DNA of 64,000 nucleotides, from assembly GCF_947500995.1 (NCBI RefSeq), contig NZ_CANMUA010000005.1, positions 242,777 to 306,776 of the forward strand. Reading direction: 5' to 3'. The stretch is from an uncultured Serinicoccus sp. (GTDB lineage: Bacteria; Actinomycetota; Actinomycetes; Actinomycetales; Dermatophilaceae). Shown here piece by piece: positions 27,262-36,117 of the stretch. Every line of letters starts with the position of its first letter. Position 1 is the first letter of the stretch. A program made the position numbers and the translations under genes. Under the pieces are notes generated by a model. That model worked only from the letters and a program-made list of their open reading frames with translations, searched no databases and was not told the origin of the DNA.

Positions 27262-28172
27262 CAGAAGTAGCCTTCCTTCTTGCGGTCCTCCATGGCGGCC
27301 TCGGAGAACTTGTCGTCGCCGCGGGTCGCGCCGCGCTCGGTGATCCGGGAGGCGGCCACCTCTTCGATGATCTTGTCCAGGTCGTCGGCGTCCGACTCCA
27401 GGCACCCGGTGAGCGTCAGGTCGCCGACGGTGCGGAAGCGGACCTGCCGCTCGCTGACGGTCTCCCCGTCGCGCAGCGGGTTGTGCTCGCTCTCGGAGAA
27501 GAGCATGCCGTTCCGCTCGAAGACGCGCCGCTGGTGGGCGAAGTAGATCGAGGGGATGTCGATGGCCTCGCGCCGGATGTAGTCCCACACGTCGAGCTCG
27601 GTCCAGTTGGACAGCGGGAAGACCCGCATGTGCTCGCCCTCGTGGATCCGGCCGTTGTAGAGGCTCCACAGCTCTGGCCGCTGGTTCTTGGGGTCCCACT
27701 GGCCGAACTCGTCGCGGTGGGAGTAGACGCGCTCCTTGGCGCGCGCCTTCTCCTCGTCGCGGCGTCCGCCCCCGAAGGCGGCCGTGTAGCCCTCCTCCTC
27801 GATGGCGTTGAGCAGGGTGCCGATCTGGAGCCGGTTGCGCGGCGTCTTGCCGTCGTCGACGACGATGCCGTCCTTGATCGCCTGCTCCACCGAGGCGACG
27901 TGCAGGCGCAGCCCGAGCCGCTCTACCCAGCGGTCCCGGGTCGCCAGCACCTCGGGGAAGTCGTAGCCGGTGTCCACCTGCAGCACCGGGAAGGGCACCT
28001 TGGCCGGGTAGAACGCCTTCTCCGCCAGCCGCAGCATGACGATGGAGTCCTTGCCGCCGGAGAACATCAGCACCGGCTTCTCGAACTCCGCCGCCACCTC
28101 ACGGAAGATATGGATCGACTCGGCCTCCAGCTCGTCGAGCTGGGAGAGTCGGTAGTTGCCGTCGACTGTCAC
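27261..28172 (-). CDS. cysD: Sulfate adenylyltransferase catalytic subunit
   Basis: Catalytic subunit of ATP sulfurylase, making APS from sulfate and ATP. At 303 residues it has normal family length. The PP-loop motif FSGGKDSIVML is near residue 40, and the family regions GGRRDEEKARAKERV and SNWTELDVWDYI are present. The C-terminus KKEGYF is characteristic. It is the first gene of a minus-strand cysD-cysN-kinase unit, divergent from cysC with about 106 bp between starts, so the two directions may be controlled from one shared promoter region. Confidence 0.95.
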   Translation of the reverse strand: MTVDGNYRLSQLDELEAESIHIFREVAAEFEKPVLMFSGGKDSIVMLRLAEKAFYPAKVPFPVLQVDTGYDFPEVLATRDRWVERLGLRLHVASVEQAIKDGIVVDDGKTPRNRLQIGTLLNAIEEEGYTAAFGGGRRDEEKARAKERVYSHRDEFGQWDPKNQRPELWSLYNGRIHEGEHMRVFPLSNWTELDVWDYIRREAIDIPSIYFAHQRRVFERNGMLFSESEHNPLRDGETVSERQVRFRTVGDLTLTGCLESDADDLDKIIEEVAASRITERGATRGDDKFSEAAMEDRKKEGYF

Positions 28173-28278
28173 TCCTGCGCCTTTCCCCTACGGATGCTGC
28201 GGGCTGCACGATATCGGACATCGGCTCACCTTCCAGCATCGTTCCACCGTCGGCCACGACCTGACCTAGGGTGGCGAG

Positions 28279-29355
28279 GTGACCACGCCCCTCCCCTCGT
28301 CGCCGATCTTCCCGGGTGTCCCCACCCTCGACGACCTCGAGCTGCTGCGCCTGGGCCTGCTGCCCGCCGACCTCGTGGACGTGCCGGCGGGGCCCGTCAC
28401 CCTGGTCGACGCCGAGGGGGTGCCGGTCGTCGACGTCGACCACGAGGACGGCCTCACCTGGCGCTCGCCCCGTTCTTCGCGGCCGTTCGAGCGATGGCAC
28501 CTGACCGACGCCGACGTCGAGCTGCCGGCCGTCCTGGTGGACGACCACGAGGCACTGGCCGGCCTGCCGGAGGGGACCCGCACGGTCGTCGTGCTCGCCT
28601 CGACCGACGGGGACGACAACCAGCGCGACCTCGACCTCGTGCGTGCCGCCCGCACCCTGGCGCAGGAGCAGGGGTATGCCGTGGGCGTCGCCCCGGTCGG
28701 CCGCAGCGCTGACCGGCGCACCGACAAGGTGACGCACCTGCAGCAGGTCCTCGGGGGCACCGACCACGTCCGTGACCTGACCTCACCGGCTGGCGGGACG
28801 GCATACCTCGAGGGACGCGGTGGCGTCGTCGTGCTGCTGACCGGGTTGTCCGGCTCCGGCAAGTCGACCCTGGCCCGCGCGCTGCGCGACCGGCTCGTCG
28901 AGGACGAGGGACGCACCGTCTCCCTGCTCGACGGTGACGTCGTCCGCCGCCACCTGTCCGCCGGGCTGGGCTTCTCCCCCGAGGACCGCGAGACCAACGT
29001 GCGCCGGATCGGGTGGGTCGCCGCCGAGATCGCGCGGCACGGCGGCACCGCGATCGCCAGCCCCATCGCCCCCTTCGACGGGACCCGCCGCGCGGTGCGC
29101 GCCATGGTCGAGGGACGAGGCGGGAGGTTCGTCCTGGTCCACGTGGCGACTCCGCTGGAGGAGTGCGAGCGCCGGGACCGCAAGGGGCTGTACGCCCGCG
29201 CCCGCGCCGGCGAGATCCCGGACTTCACCGGCATCAGCTCGCCCTACGAGACACCGACCGACGCCACGCTGACCCTGGACACGACCGACCGCGACGTGGA
29301 TGAGCTCGTCGACCAGATCCTGGCGACGACCGCGCCGCCGACGACCACCCGCTGA
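28279..29355 (+). CDS. cysC: Adenylylsulfate kinase with extra N-terminal domain
   Basis: Phosphorylates APS to PAPS, the sulfate donor for sulfotransferases. The C-terminal ~190 residues are a complete APS kinase: Walker A GLSGSGKST, DGDVVRRHL, GFSPEDRETNVRRIG and DFTGISSPYE. The N-terminal ~175 residues are an extra region with alternating strands and helices that I do not recognise; it could be a degenerate relative of an ATP-sulfurylase or a regulatory domain. The start is GTG 28279. cysQ follows 16 nt downstream on the same strand. The typical stand-alone enzyme is ~200 residues, so this one is much longer. Confidence 0.9.
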   Translation: MTTPLPSSPIFPGVPTLDDLELLRLGLLPADLVDVPAGPVTLVDAEGVPVVDVDHEDGLTWRSPRSSRPFERWHLTDADVELPAVLVDDHEALAGLPEGTRTVVVLASTDGDDNQRDLDLVRAARTLAQEQGYAVGVAPVGRSADRRTDKVTHLQQVLGGTDHVRDLTSPAGGTAYLEGRGGVVVLLTGLSGSGKSTLARALRDRLVEDEGRTVSLLDGDVVRRHLSAGLGFSPEDRETNVRRIGWVAAEIARHGGTAIASPIAPFDGTRRAVRAMVEGRGGRFVLVHVATPLEECERRDRKGLYARARAGEIPDFTGISSPYETPTDATLTLDTTDRDVDELVDQILATTAPPTTTR

Positions 29356-29371
29356 CCTCCGAGGGGACACC

Positions 29372-30142
29372 ATGACGACCGACGACCACCAGCTCGCCCG
29401 CGAGCTCGCCGACCTGGCCGGCGAGCGCCTGCTCGCCGTCCGCGCCGACCTCCACGCCCGGGGGGTGGAGGGTCGCGACCTCAAGGACGCCGGCGACGCC
29501 GCCTCCCAGGAGCTGCTGGCAGCCGCGCTGGCCGAGCGCGCCCCCGGCGACGCCGTGCTGAGCGAGGAGGCGGCCGACGACCACGCCCGGCTCTCCACCG
29601 AGCGGGTGTGGATCATCGACCCGCTGGACGGGACGCGGGAGTTCAGCGAGGTCCCCCGGGACGACTGGGCCGTGCACGTGGCGCTGTGGCAGTCCGGTGA
29701 GCTCGTGGCCGGGGCGGTCGCGCTGCCCGCGCGCGGCGTCACCTACGGCACCGACCCCTCGCTCCGGCTCGACCTGCCCGCCCGCCCGGCCGGCGACCCC
29801 CCGCTGCGGCTGGCCGTCAGCCGCTCACGGCCCCCGGCCTTCGCCGAGGAGCTGGGTCGGACGATGGGGGCCACGACGGTGCCGATGGGCTCGGCCGGCG
29901 TCAAGGCGATGTCGGTCCTCGACGGGTCCTCCGACGCCTACGTGCACGCGGGCGGGCAGTACGAGTGGGACTCTGCGGCACCTGTCGCGGTCGCGATGGC
30001 CCACGGCCTGCACACGAGCCGGGTCGACGGCAGCCCTCTCGTCTACAACCGGGAGAACCCGTGGTCGCCGGACCTGGTCGTGTGCCGCCCCGAGGTGGCT
30101 GACGAGCTGATGGCGGCGCTCGCGACCATGGACCTGGGCTGA
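29372..30142 (+). CDS. cysQ: 3'(2'),5'-bisphosphate nucleotidase (inositol monophosphatase family)
   Basis: Hydrolyses PAP to AMP, removing the inhibitory by-product of PAPS-dependent sulfation. It has 256 residues with the metal-site motifs of the family: SEEAADD, DPLDGTREF and the C-terminal WDSAAPVAVAMAHG. Start ATG 29372 has GAGGGG upstream; an earlier in-frame ATG lies inside cysC and is less likely. It follows cysC by 16 nt, so it is probably cotranscribed. It ends 4 nt from the convergent SLC13 transporter gene. Confidence 0.9.
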   Translation: MTTDDHQLARELADLAGERLLAVRADLHARGVEGRDLKDAGDAASQELLAAALAERAPGDAVLSEEAADDHARLSTERVWIIDPLDGTREFSEVPRDDWAVHVALWQSGELVAGAVALPARGVTYGTDPSLRLDLPARPAGDPPLRLAVSRSRPPAFAEELGRTMGATTVPMGSAGVKAMSVLDGSSDAYVHAGGQYEWDSAAPVAVAMAHGLHTSRVDGSPLVYNRENPWSPDLVVCRPEVADELMAALATMDLG

Positions 30143-30146
30143 GGGC

Positions 30147-31913
30147 TCAGGGCCAGAGCAACGGCGTCAGCAGCACGGTGGCCAGGACGACCATGACGGT
30201 GAGGACCCACCCGAGCCGTGCGTAGTCGGTGAACCGGTAGCCGCCGGGGCCGTAGACCATCATGTTGGTCTGGTAGCCGATCGGTGACAGGAACGACGCC
30301 GAGGCGGCCACCGCCACGGCGATGGCAGCGCCCCGTGGGTCCAGCCCGACGGAGTCCGCCGTGGCGACCGCCACCGGCAGCATGAGCAGGGCCGCGGCGT
30401 TGTTCGTCACCAGCTCGGTGAGCACGATGGTCGCCAGGACCAGCCCGAGGAGCACCCCGAGCGTGCCGAAGCTGCCGAGCGAGGCAACCAGCCCCCCGGC
30501 CAGGGCCTCGGCCAGCCCGGAGACCTGCATCGCGCTCGCCAGGCCGAAGGCGGAGGCGATGACGAGGATGACCTCCGGGTCGACCGCCCGGCGCGCCTCC
30601 TGGGCGGACAGGACGCCCGTGGCGATGAGGGCCACGGCGCCCAGCAGGGAGCCCTGCAGGATCGGCATGACCCCGAAGGCCGCCAGCCCGACGACCAGGG
30701 CGAGGACGGTGGCCGGGATCCACGCGCGTGGCGTCGCCGCCGGGGGCGACCCGTCGAGGCCGGCGACGAGCAGGAAGTCGGAGTGGTCGCGCCACCGCTT
30801 CCGGAAGTCGGGGTCGGACACGACGATGAGAGTGTCGCCGAGCCGGATGGTCTGGGCGCCGAGCTTGCCGTCGACGAGGTGGCCCGACCGGTGGATGCCC
30901 ACCACCGCGGCCTGGTAGGTCGACCGGAAGTCCGACTCCCGCAGGGTGCGGCCGACCAGCGGCGACTGGGAGCCCACGACGACCTCGAAGTACTTCGCGC
31001 TCTCGCTCTTGAGGTCGAGGACGTGCTCGAGCTCGGCCGAGCGCAGTCCCGGCATGAGCTGGGCGTCGACGACCTTGCTGACCGAGCCGACGAAGTGCAG
31101 ACGGTTGCCGCCCCGCAGCACGGTGTCGGGCCGGACGGGGGCGATGACGGTGTCGCCCCGGTCCACCGACACGAGGAACAGACCGGGGAGGGAGCGCAGC
31201 TTGGCCTCCTCCACGGTGCGGCCGTCGACCGGCCCGCCGGGCTGCACGATCATCTCGATGGAGAAGCGCCGGCCCTCGCTCTGCAGCTCCTCCCGCGCGG
31301 AGCGGCGGGCCGGGAGGAGCCTGGGCGCGACGGCGACGAGGACCAGGAGCCCCAGGATCGCGATGGGCAGCCCCAGCCGCCCGATCTCGAAGAAGCCGAT
31401 CGCCTCGAGGCCCAGCTCGGTCATCTGCCCGGAGACGACGAGGTTGGTCGAGGTGCCGATGACGGTGAGCAGGCCCCCGAGCACGGCCGCGAAGGAGATC
31501 GGCATGAGGAACTTGCTGGCCGACCGGCCCTGCCGCTCGCACCAGGCCGTCACCTGCGGGATGAGCATGGCCACGATCGGGGTGTTGTTGAGCAGGGCGG
31601 ACGCCCCGACGGTCGGGGTCAGCACCCGCAGCAGCGGCAGCCGGTATGTCCCCCGGTCCCCCAGGGTGCGTTGCATCACCGGGGCCAGGGCTCCGGTCTT
31701 CTCGATGCCGGCGGCCACGACGTAGAGCGCCGCCACCGTGATCGGGGCGGGGTTGGAGAACCCGGTGAAGGCCTCCGCCGGGGTGATCACCCCCAGCACG
31801 AGGAGGGCGATGACGCCGCCCAGCACCACCACCCAGGGGCTGGTGCGCTGCCGCACGAGGGCGGTCAGCACGCCCACCAGGACAGCGACTGTCACCCAGG
31901 CGTCAGCGCTCAC
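30147..31913 (-). CDS. SLC13-family anion transporter with two TrkA-C domains
   Basis: A 588-residue membrane protein, probably sodium- or proton-coupled uptake of sulfate or another dianion. It has about five N-terminal membrane helices with the NNTPIVAML and IGTSTNLVVSG segments typical of the family. Two cytoplasmic RCK_C/TrkA-C domains follow (about 205-375), then the second helical half with TNNAAALLMLPVA and SPIGYQTN. Start GTG 31913 overlaps the acyltransferase stop as GTGA. Its place beside cysC-cysQ suggests sulfate import, but dicarboxylates are possible. Confidence 0.85.
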   Translation of the reverse strand: MSADAWVTVAVLVGVLTALVRQRTSPWVVVLGGVIALLVLGVITPAEAFTGFSNPAPITVAALYVVAAGIEKTGALAPVMQRTLGDRGTYRLPLLRVLTPTVGASALLNNTPIVAMLIPQVTAWCERQGRSASKFLMPISFAAVLGGLLTVIGTSTNLVVSGQMTELGLEAIGFFEIGRLGLPIAILGLLVLVAVAPRLLPARRSAREELQSEGRRFSIEMIVQPGGPVDGRTVEEAKLRSLPGLFLVSVDRGDTVIAPVRPDTVLRGGNRLHFVGSVSKVVDAQLMPGLRSAELEHVLDLKSESAKYFEVVVGSQSPLVGRTLRESDFRSTYQAAVVGIHRSGHLVDGKLGAQTIRLGDTLIVVSDPDFRKRWRDHSDFLLVAGLDGSPPAATPRAWIPATVLALVVGLAAFGVMPILQGSLLGAVALIATGVLSAQEARRAVDPEVILVIASAFGLASAMQVSGLAEALAGGLVASLGSFGTLGVLLGLVLATIVLTELVTNNAAALLMLPVAVATADSVGLDPRGAAIAVAVAASASFLSPIGYQTNMMVYGPGGYRFTDYARLGWVLTVMVVLATVLLTPLLWP

Positions 31914-33058
31914 TCTTCCCTCGACACGTGTCGTGACGGGCTCTCTGGCTGGGCGCGCGCGGCAGCAGGAGCGGGACCCCGTCGGCTCGGGACCAGGGAC
32001 TTCAGCCTCATGGCGGGCGACTCGACCCAGAGCCACGACATCCAGGCGAGCGGGATCACGAGCAGGACGTTCAGGGTGATGCTCTGGACCACGCCCAGGC
32101 CGCCGGCGTAGAACGCCAGCAGCTGACCCACGGGAAAGCCGTAGATGTAGATCCCGTAGGAGATGTCGTTCGTGCGAGCGACTCCTCGCAGAGGAAGCAC
32201 CGCTCCGAGATAGATCGACAGATACGCCATGGGCGCCCCGATCAGAGCGCCGGCGACACCGAACCACGCCATCACCGCCAGGGCCACCACGCACGCGGCA
32301 GCCAGCGTGGCCCTGCCCGGGACCCGATGAGCCATCATCCGCAGCGCGGCACCGGCCAGGAAGTAGGAGCCCAGACGGGCGCCCTGGCCCACGGCGGACC
32401 CGGTGGAGATGGACACCCAGTCCGTCTCGCGGATGACCACGGTGGCCGCTGTCGCGGCACCCCAGAGGAGGAGCACCGGCCACGGACGCGTCCGGGCCGT
32501 GCCCCAGAAGAACACCAGCGCGATCCCCAGGTAGCAGAGCATCTCCCACGAGAGGGTCCACAGGGACTCGTTCCAGGTGCTGACCGGGTTGCCGATCAAG
32601 GTGCCGTCGATGGTGGGCTGGAAGATCCACAGCCCGGCGTTCTTCACGACGTAGGTGAGGGCACTGACCGGCGACCGCTCCCCCTCGTCGGACAGCCACG
32701 TCATCGGTGCGAAGACAGCAGCCGTGATGAGCAGCGCCACCCAGAAGGCCGGCATGATCCTGATCAGGCGGCGCCACATGAAGGGAGCGAAGTCGGTCGA
32801 CATCCTCGAGCTGGCGATGAGCCACCCGGACACGACGAAGAACCCTGCGACCGCCCACCCCCCGACGTCCAGGTCGGCGATGGCATACGGGTCGTCGCCG
32901 CTCACGATCATGGGGGCGTGCGAGACGATCACGGAGCTGGCGAGGACCAGTCGGATGGCGTTGAGGCTGTTGCTGCGCGGGTCCAGCAGGTCGAGGAGGG
33001 ACCCAGGTCGACCCGCCCTGCCGGCGTTGGTGCGAGCATCAGGGGTGGGGCTGACCAC
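31910..33058 (-). CDS. Acyltransferase 3 family membrane protein
   Basis: A 382-residue polytopic protein that likely transfers an acetyl or other acyl group to a sugar of a surface glycan. About ten membrane helices are visible. The first carries LNAIRLVLASSVIVSHA (with the Arg and His conserved in the family), and ESLWTLSWEMLCYL matches the central signature. Start GTG 33058 is chosen because a perfect AGGAGG lies 7 nt upstream at 33066-33071. Its 3' end overlaps the SLC13 transporter start as GTGA, an unexpected coupling of a glycan modifier with an anion transporter. Confidence 0.85.
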   Translation of the reverse strand: MVSPTPDARTNAGRAGRPGSLLDLLDPRSNSLNAIRLVLASSVIVSHAPMIVSGDDPYAIADLDVGGWAVAGFFVVSGWLIASSRMSTDFAPFMWRRLIRIMPAFWVALLITAAVFAPMTWLSDEGERSPVSALTYVVKNAGLWIFQPTIDGTLIGNPVSTWNESLWTLSWEMLCYLGIALVFFWGTARTRPWPVLLLWGAATAATVVIRETDWVSISTGSAVGQGARLGSYFLAGAALRMMAHRVPGRATLAAACVVALAVMAWFGVAGALIGAPMAYLSIYLGAVLPLRGVARTNDISYGIYIYGFPVGQLLAFYAGGLGVVQSITLNVLLVIPLAWMSWLWVESPAMRLKSLVPSRRGPAPAAARAQPESPSRHVSREE

Positions 33059-33170
33059 GCGCTGTCCTCCTAGGTCGACTCCGGGCACCAACGACAGTGG
33101 TCCACCGCATGAGGGTTCGACGGCAGGCTACTTCACGAACAGCCCTTCGACCGCAGACTCCTGGCGGGGG

Positions 33171-34412
33171 TTACCGCTGCTGGTCGGTCACCCACATGCT
33201 CGTCAGACCCCGGAAGTGCGCGATGAACTTCTCGTGCTCGTGCGCCGGGTAGTGGCCGCGCACGGTGTCCACCAGGAGGCGGTCGAAGTCTTCCGAGGCG
33301 ACCCAGTCCATGACCCGCTCGGGCAGGTGCGCCAGGTGCTGCTCGCACCACTCCCAGTAGCGGTCCGTCTCGAACTCGGCGTCCGCGAGCTCGCGGTAGG
33401 CCTGCATCTTCTCGGTGTAGGTGCGGTCCGGGTCGTCGCCGATGGCGAAGTAGTCGCGCGGGTTGCGGACGCCGATGGCCGACTTGCGACCGGTCACGAG
33501 GCAGTACGTCGACCACCGGACCAGGGCGGTGATGGCCCAGGGGAAGTAGTAGTGCAGCGAGGTGATGGCGACGTCGGGGCAGGCGTTGGCGTAGTCGATG
33601 GGGTAGACCTCGTCCCCGGCGACGAGCATCTCGGCGGAGTTGAACTCCCACCCGAAGAAGGCGTTGACGACCTTGCTCACCGTCTCGGCCTCCCACCCGG
33701 CCTGCGGCGAGAGGAAGTCGTGGGTGACGGCATACCTGTTGTGCATGGGCTCGTCGGGTCGGAAGTCCATGACCATCGTCTCGGGGCCGATCGTCAGGGC
33801 CCGGGCGAACTTGTCGTAGTCGACCGTCGCCTGCAGGTGCATGAGCATGTTGCCGGACTCGTCGTAGGCCTTGTGCAGCCCCTCGACGTCCTTGACCTTG
33901 GAGACGCCGCGCCAGCCGCCCCCGTCGAAGGGCTTCATGAACAACGGGTAGCCGATGTCGGCCGCGATCGTCTCCAGGTCGAACGGGTCGTTGTACTTCG
34001 CCGCGGTGTAGGCCCACCGGACGTTGTCGATCGGGTTCTTGTAGGGGACCAGCACCGTCTTCGGGATCTTCATCCCGAGCCGCAGCATCGCGACGTAGGC
34101 GCTGTGCTTCTCCATCGACTGGAAGGTGAACGGGCTGTTGAGCAGGTAGGTGTCGTTCATGAGCGACGCCTTCTTCAACCACTCGCGGGGGTGGTAGTAC
34201 CAGTACGCCAGACGGTCGATGACCAGGCCGTGGCGCACCGGGTCGGTGAGGTCGAAGGGGTGGATCCGCACCCGCTCGCTGCTGATGGAGTGCGTCGCGC
34301 CGCCGGCCTGCACGGGGCCCACCAGCGACATGATCGACTCGAAGGCGCGCGGCCAGTCCTCCTCCGCGCCGAGCAGCAGACCGATCAGGTGGGTGCGCAC
34401 GTCGTTGGCCAT
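33171..34412 (-). CDS. ATP-grasp family ligase-like enzyme of unknown substrate
   Basis: A 413-residue protein beginning at ATG 34412. The central fold looks like an ATP-grasp carboxylate-amine ligase: GYPLFMKPFDGGGWRGV provides the ATP-binding lysine and glycine-rich loop, and the later segment ending in PIDYANACPDV suits the metal-binding strand. The N-terminal part (residues 1-130) is a preATP-grasp-like domain. ATP-grasp enzymes join a carboxylate to an amine or thiol via acyl phosphate; the partners here are not identifiable. It stands alone, divergent from the ArsR-type gene with about 110 bp between starts. Confidence 0.7.
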   Translation of the reverse strand: MANDVRTHLIGLLLGAEEDWPRAFESIMSLVGPVQAGGATHSISSERVRIHPFDLTDPVRHGLVIDRLAYWYYHPREWLKKASLMNDTYLLNSPFTFQSMEKHSAYVAMLRLGMKIPKTVLVPYKNPIDNVRWAYTAAKYNDPFDLETIAADIGYPLFMKPFDGGGWRGVSKVKDVEGLHKAYDESGNMLMHLQATVDYDKFARALTIGPETMVMDFRPDEPMHNRYAVTHDFLSPQAGWEAETVSKVVNAFFGWEFNSAEMLVAGDEVYPIDYANACPDVAITSLHYYFPWAITALVRWSTYCLVTGRKSAIGVRNPRDYFAIGDDPDRTYTEKMQAYRELADAEFETDRYWEWCEQHLAHLPERVMDWVASEDFDRLLVDTVRGHYPAHEHEKFIAHFRGLTSMWVTDQQR

Positions 34413-34481
34413 GACCGGAACGTTAGCGCCTCGACGCCCTCGCGTCAGCGCACGACTCGGCGGCCGAGTCGACCGCCCTTG

Positions 34482-34499
34482 CATAAGCATTGACTTATG
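34482..34499 (+). promoter_or_regulatory. Perfect 6-6-6 palindrome, likely ArsR-type operator
   Basis: CATAAG, 6-nt spacer, CTTATG, in an otherwise GC-rich area, ending 24 nt before the ATG of the ArsR-family gene. The AT-rich palindrome form is typical of ArsR/SmtB operators, so autoregulation is inferred. It also lies between that gene and the divergent ATP-grasp gene and could affect both. Confidence 0.6.
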
Positions 34500-34523
34500 G
34501 AAGGCCGGTGTCACTATCACCTC

Positions 34524-34910
34524 ATGACAGCACTCGACGTCCTGGGCGACCCGGTACGGCGGAGGCTGTTGGAGCACCTGGCCCTCGGCGGGGAGATCTC
34601 CGCCGGCGGACTGGTCGCCCTGGCGCAGGAGGAGTTCACGGTCAGCCAGCCGGCCGTGTCCCAGCACCTGAGGGTGCTGCGCGAGGGCGGTCTGGTCAGC
34701 GCACGCGCCGTCGGCCGACGCCGGATCTACACGCTGGAGCCGGGCCCCCTGGCGGAGGCGGAGCGCTGGTTGGCCGAGCTGCGCGGCTTCTGGTCGCAAC
34801 GGCTCGACGCGCTGGAGACGGAGCTGGCCCGAGGGCGCCGGGCGGCACGGACGGACGACAGCACCCACGAGGCGGACCCCGCCGAGGACACGACACGGAG
34901 GATGGCATGA
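34524..34910 (+). CDS. ArsR-family winged-helix repressor
   Basis: A 128-residue regulator. The winged helix spans residues ~5-80: ALDVLGDPVRRRLLEHL, then the recognition helix TVSQPAVSQHLRVLREGGL and the wing AVGRRRIYTLEP. No metal-binding cysteines are present, so it is of the non-metal subtype often paired with SRPBCC proteins. Start ATG 34524 is preferred; an ATG at 34497 sits inside the operator palindrome. Its stop overlaps the next gene as ATGA. It most likely represses its own operon through the 34482 palindrome. Confidence 0.85.
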   Translation: MTALDVLGDPVRRRLLEHLALGGEISAGGLVALAQEEFTVSQPAVSQHLRVLREGGLVSARAVGRRRIYTLEPGPLAEAERWLAELRGFWSQRLDALETELARGRRAARTDDSTHEADPAEDTTRRMA

Positions 34911-35554
34911 AGGACCTGATGCAGGAACTGGCGATGGTGGACCGATCGGTGGGCGAGGGCAGCGTGCCCGCGGGGCCGGCGCAGGTGGTGACGCTCTCCC
35001 GCCGCTACGCGACCACCCCGGCACAGCTGTGGGACGCGCTCACCGACCCCGACCGGCTGTCCCGGTGGTTCCTCCCGGTCGAGGGCGACCTCAGCCTCGG
35101 CGGCAGGTATGCCTTCACCGGCAACGCCGGTGGTGTCATCCGGGCCTGCGAGCCCCACCGCCGTCTGCTGGTGACCTGGGAGATGGGGCCCACCGGACCC
35201 GAGGACGCCTCGCTCGTCGAGGTCGTCCTCGAGGAGGACGCGCAGGCCCCGGGCAGCACCGTGCTCACCCTGACCCACCGCGCGCAGACCCCGCCGGAGA
35301 TGTGGGACCAGTTCGGCCCCGGCGCCGTCGGTGTCGGCTGGGACGGCGCGCTGCTCGGGCTGGCGCTCCACGTGGCCGGCGGCGAGCTGCCCTCGGTGGA
35401 GGACCTGGACCGGGACCCGGCCGTCCGGGAGTTCAACGTCGCGTCCGCGCGGGCCTGGGGCGAGGCGCAGCTGGGGGCGGGAACCGACCCCGAGGTCGTC
35501 GAGGCCAACGTCGCCGCGACGACCGCCTTCTACGTGCCGCCCCAGGACGACTGA
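34907..35554 (+). CDS. SRPBCC/AHSA1-domain protein
   Basis: A 215-residue protein of the START-like hydrophobic-cavity fold. RRYATTPAQLWDALTDPDRLSRWF is the typical opening of AHSA1 proteins (here from about residue 32); the strands with LSLGGRYAF and LLVTWEMG and the helix starting MWDQFGPG follow in order. These proteins bind small hydrophobic ligands. The ATGA overlap with the ArsR-type repressor gene indicates a two-gene operon, a common pairing in actinobacteria. Ligand unknown. Confidence 0.8.
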   Translation: MKDLMQELAMVDRSVGEGSVPAGPAQVVTLSRRYATTPAQLWDALTDPDRLSRWFLPVEGDLSLGGRYAFTGNAGGVIRACEPHRRLLVTWEMGPTGPEDASLVEVVLEEDAQAPGSTVLTLTHRAQTPPEMWDQFGPGAVGVGWDGALLGLALHVAGGELPSVEDLDRDPAVREFNVASARAWGEAQLGAGTDPEVVEANVAATTAFYVPPQDD

Positions 35555-35558
35555 CCGA

Positions 35559-35577
35559 CGGGGCGTGACGCGCCCCG
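35559..35577 (+). terminator. Short GC-rich hairpin after the SRPBCC gene
   Basis: Perfect 7-bp stem (CGGGGCG with CGCCCCG) and 5-nt loop, starting 5 nt after the stop codon. Candidate terminator of the ArsR/SRPBCC operon. Confidence 0.45.
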
Positions 35578-35612
35578 GCTGAGGGGGGGGCGTCGCCGGC
35601 CCGCGCCGGACG

Positions 35613-36089
35613 ATGCCCGAGAATGGGTCGATGACCTACCCCGGGCCCGGCCGGCTGCTCCGCGTCCTCGCCGACGCCGAGGCGGTGACCTGGTCGCTGC
35701 TGCTCATCGGTATGGCGCTGAAGTACCTCACGAGGACCACCGACCTCGGGGTGAGCATCGCCGGCCCCGTCCACGGCTTCGTCTTCCTCGCCTACTGCGT
35801 GGTCGTCGTGGTCGTGGCGCTCGACCAGCGCTGGGGCCCGAAGACCCTGGCCCTCGGGCTGTTCAGCGCGGTGCCACCGTTCGTCACCATTCCCTTCGAG
35901 CAGTCCGTCCGCCGGCGTGGGCTGGCGGGCCCGACCTGGCGTCTGCGTGAGCGCGCCGCGGCCCGGACGCTGCCCGAGCGGGCCCTGCACGCCGTCCTGC
36001 AGCGGCCCCTGCTCTGGGCCGTCGTCGCACTGCTCGCGGTGACCGTGGTCTTCGTCGTGCTGCTCCGCCTCGGCCCGCCCGTGGGCTGA
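35613..36089 (+). CDS. DUF3817 integral membrane protein
   Basis: A 158-residue protein with hydrophobic segments around residues 25-40, 50-70, 77-95 and 133-152. The LADAEAVTWSLLLIGMALKY opening and the GPVHGFVFLAY segment match the actinobacterial DUF3817 family, whose function is unknown. ATG 35613 is used; ATG 35631 is an equally plausible start because neither has a strong RBS. It converges on the esterase gene, with 28 nt between the stops. Confidence 0.75.
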   Translation: MPENGSMTYPGPGRLLRVLADAEAVTWSLLLIGMALKYLTRTTDLGVSIAGPVHGFVFLAYCVVVVVVALDQRWGPKTLALGLFSAVPPFVTIPFEQSVRRRGLAGPTWRLRERAAARTLPERALHAVLQRPLLWAVVALLAVTVVFVVLLRLGPPVG

Positions 36090-36117
36090 GCCCGGGGGCG
36101 TCCTGCGTCGGCGGGCC

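Noticed and set aside
28173..28278. A SAM or other sulfur riboswitch between cysD and cysC.
   Set aside because: The gap is only 106 bp and I could not fold a known riboswitch core; only a short CGATATCG palindrome is visible.
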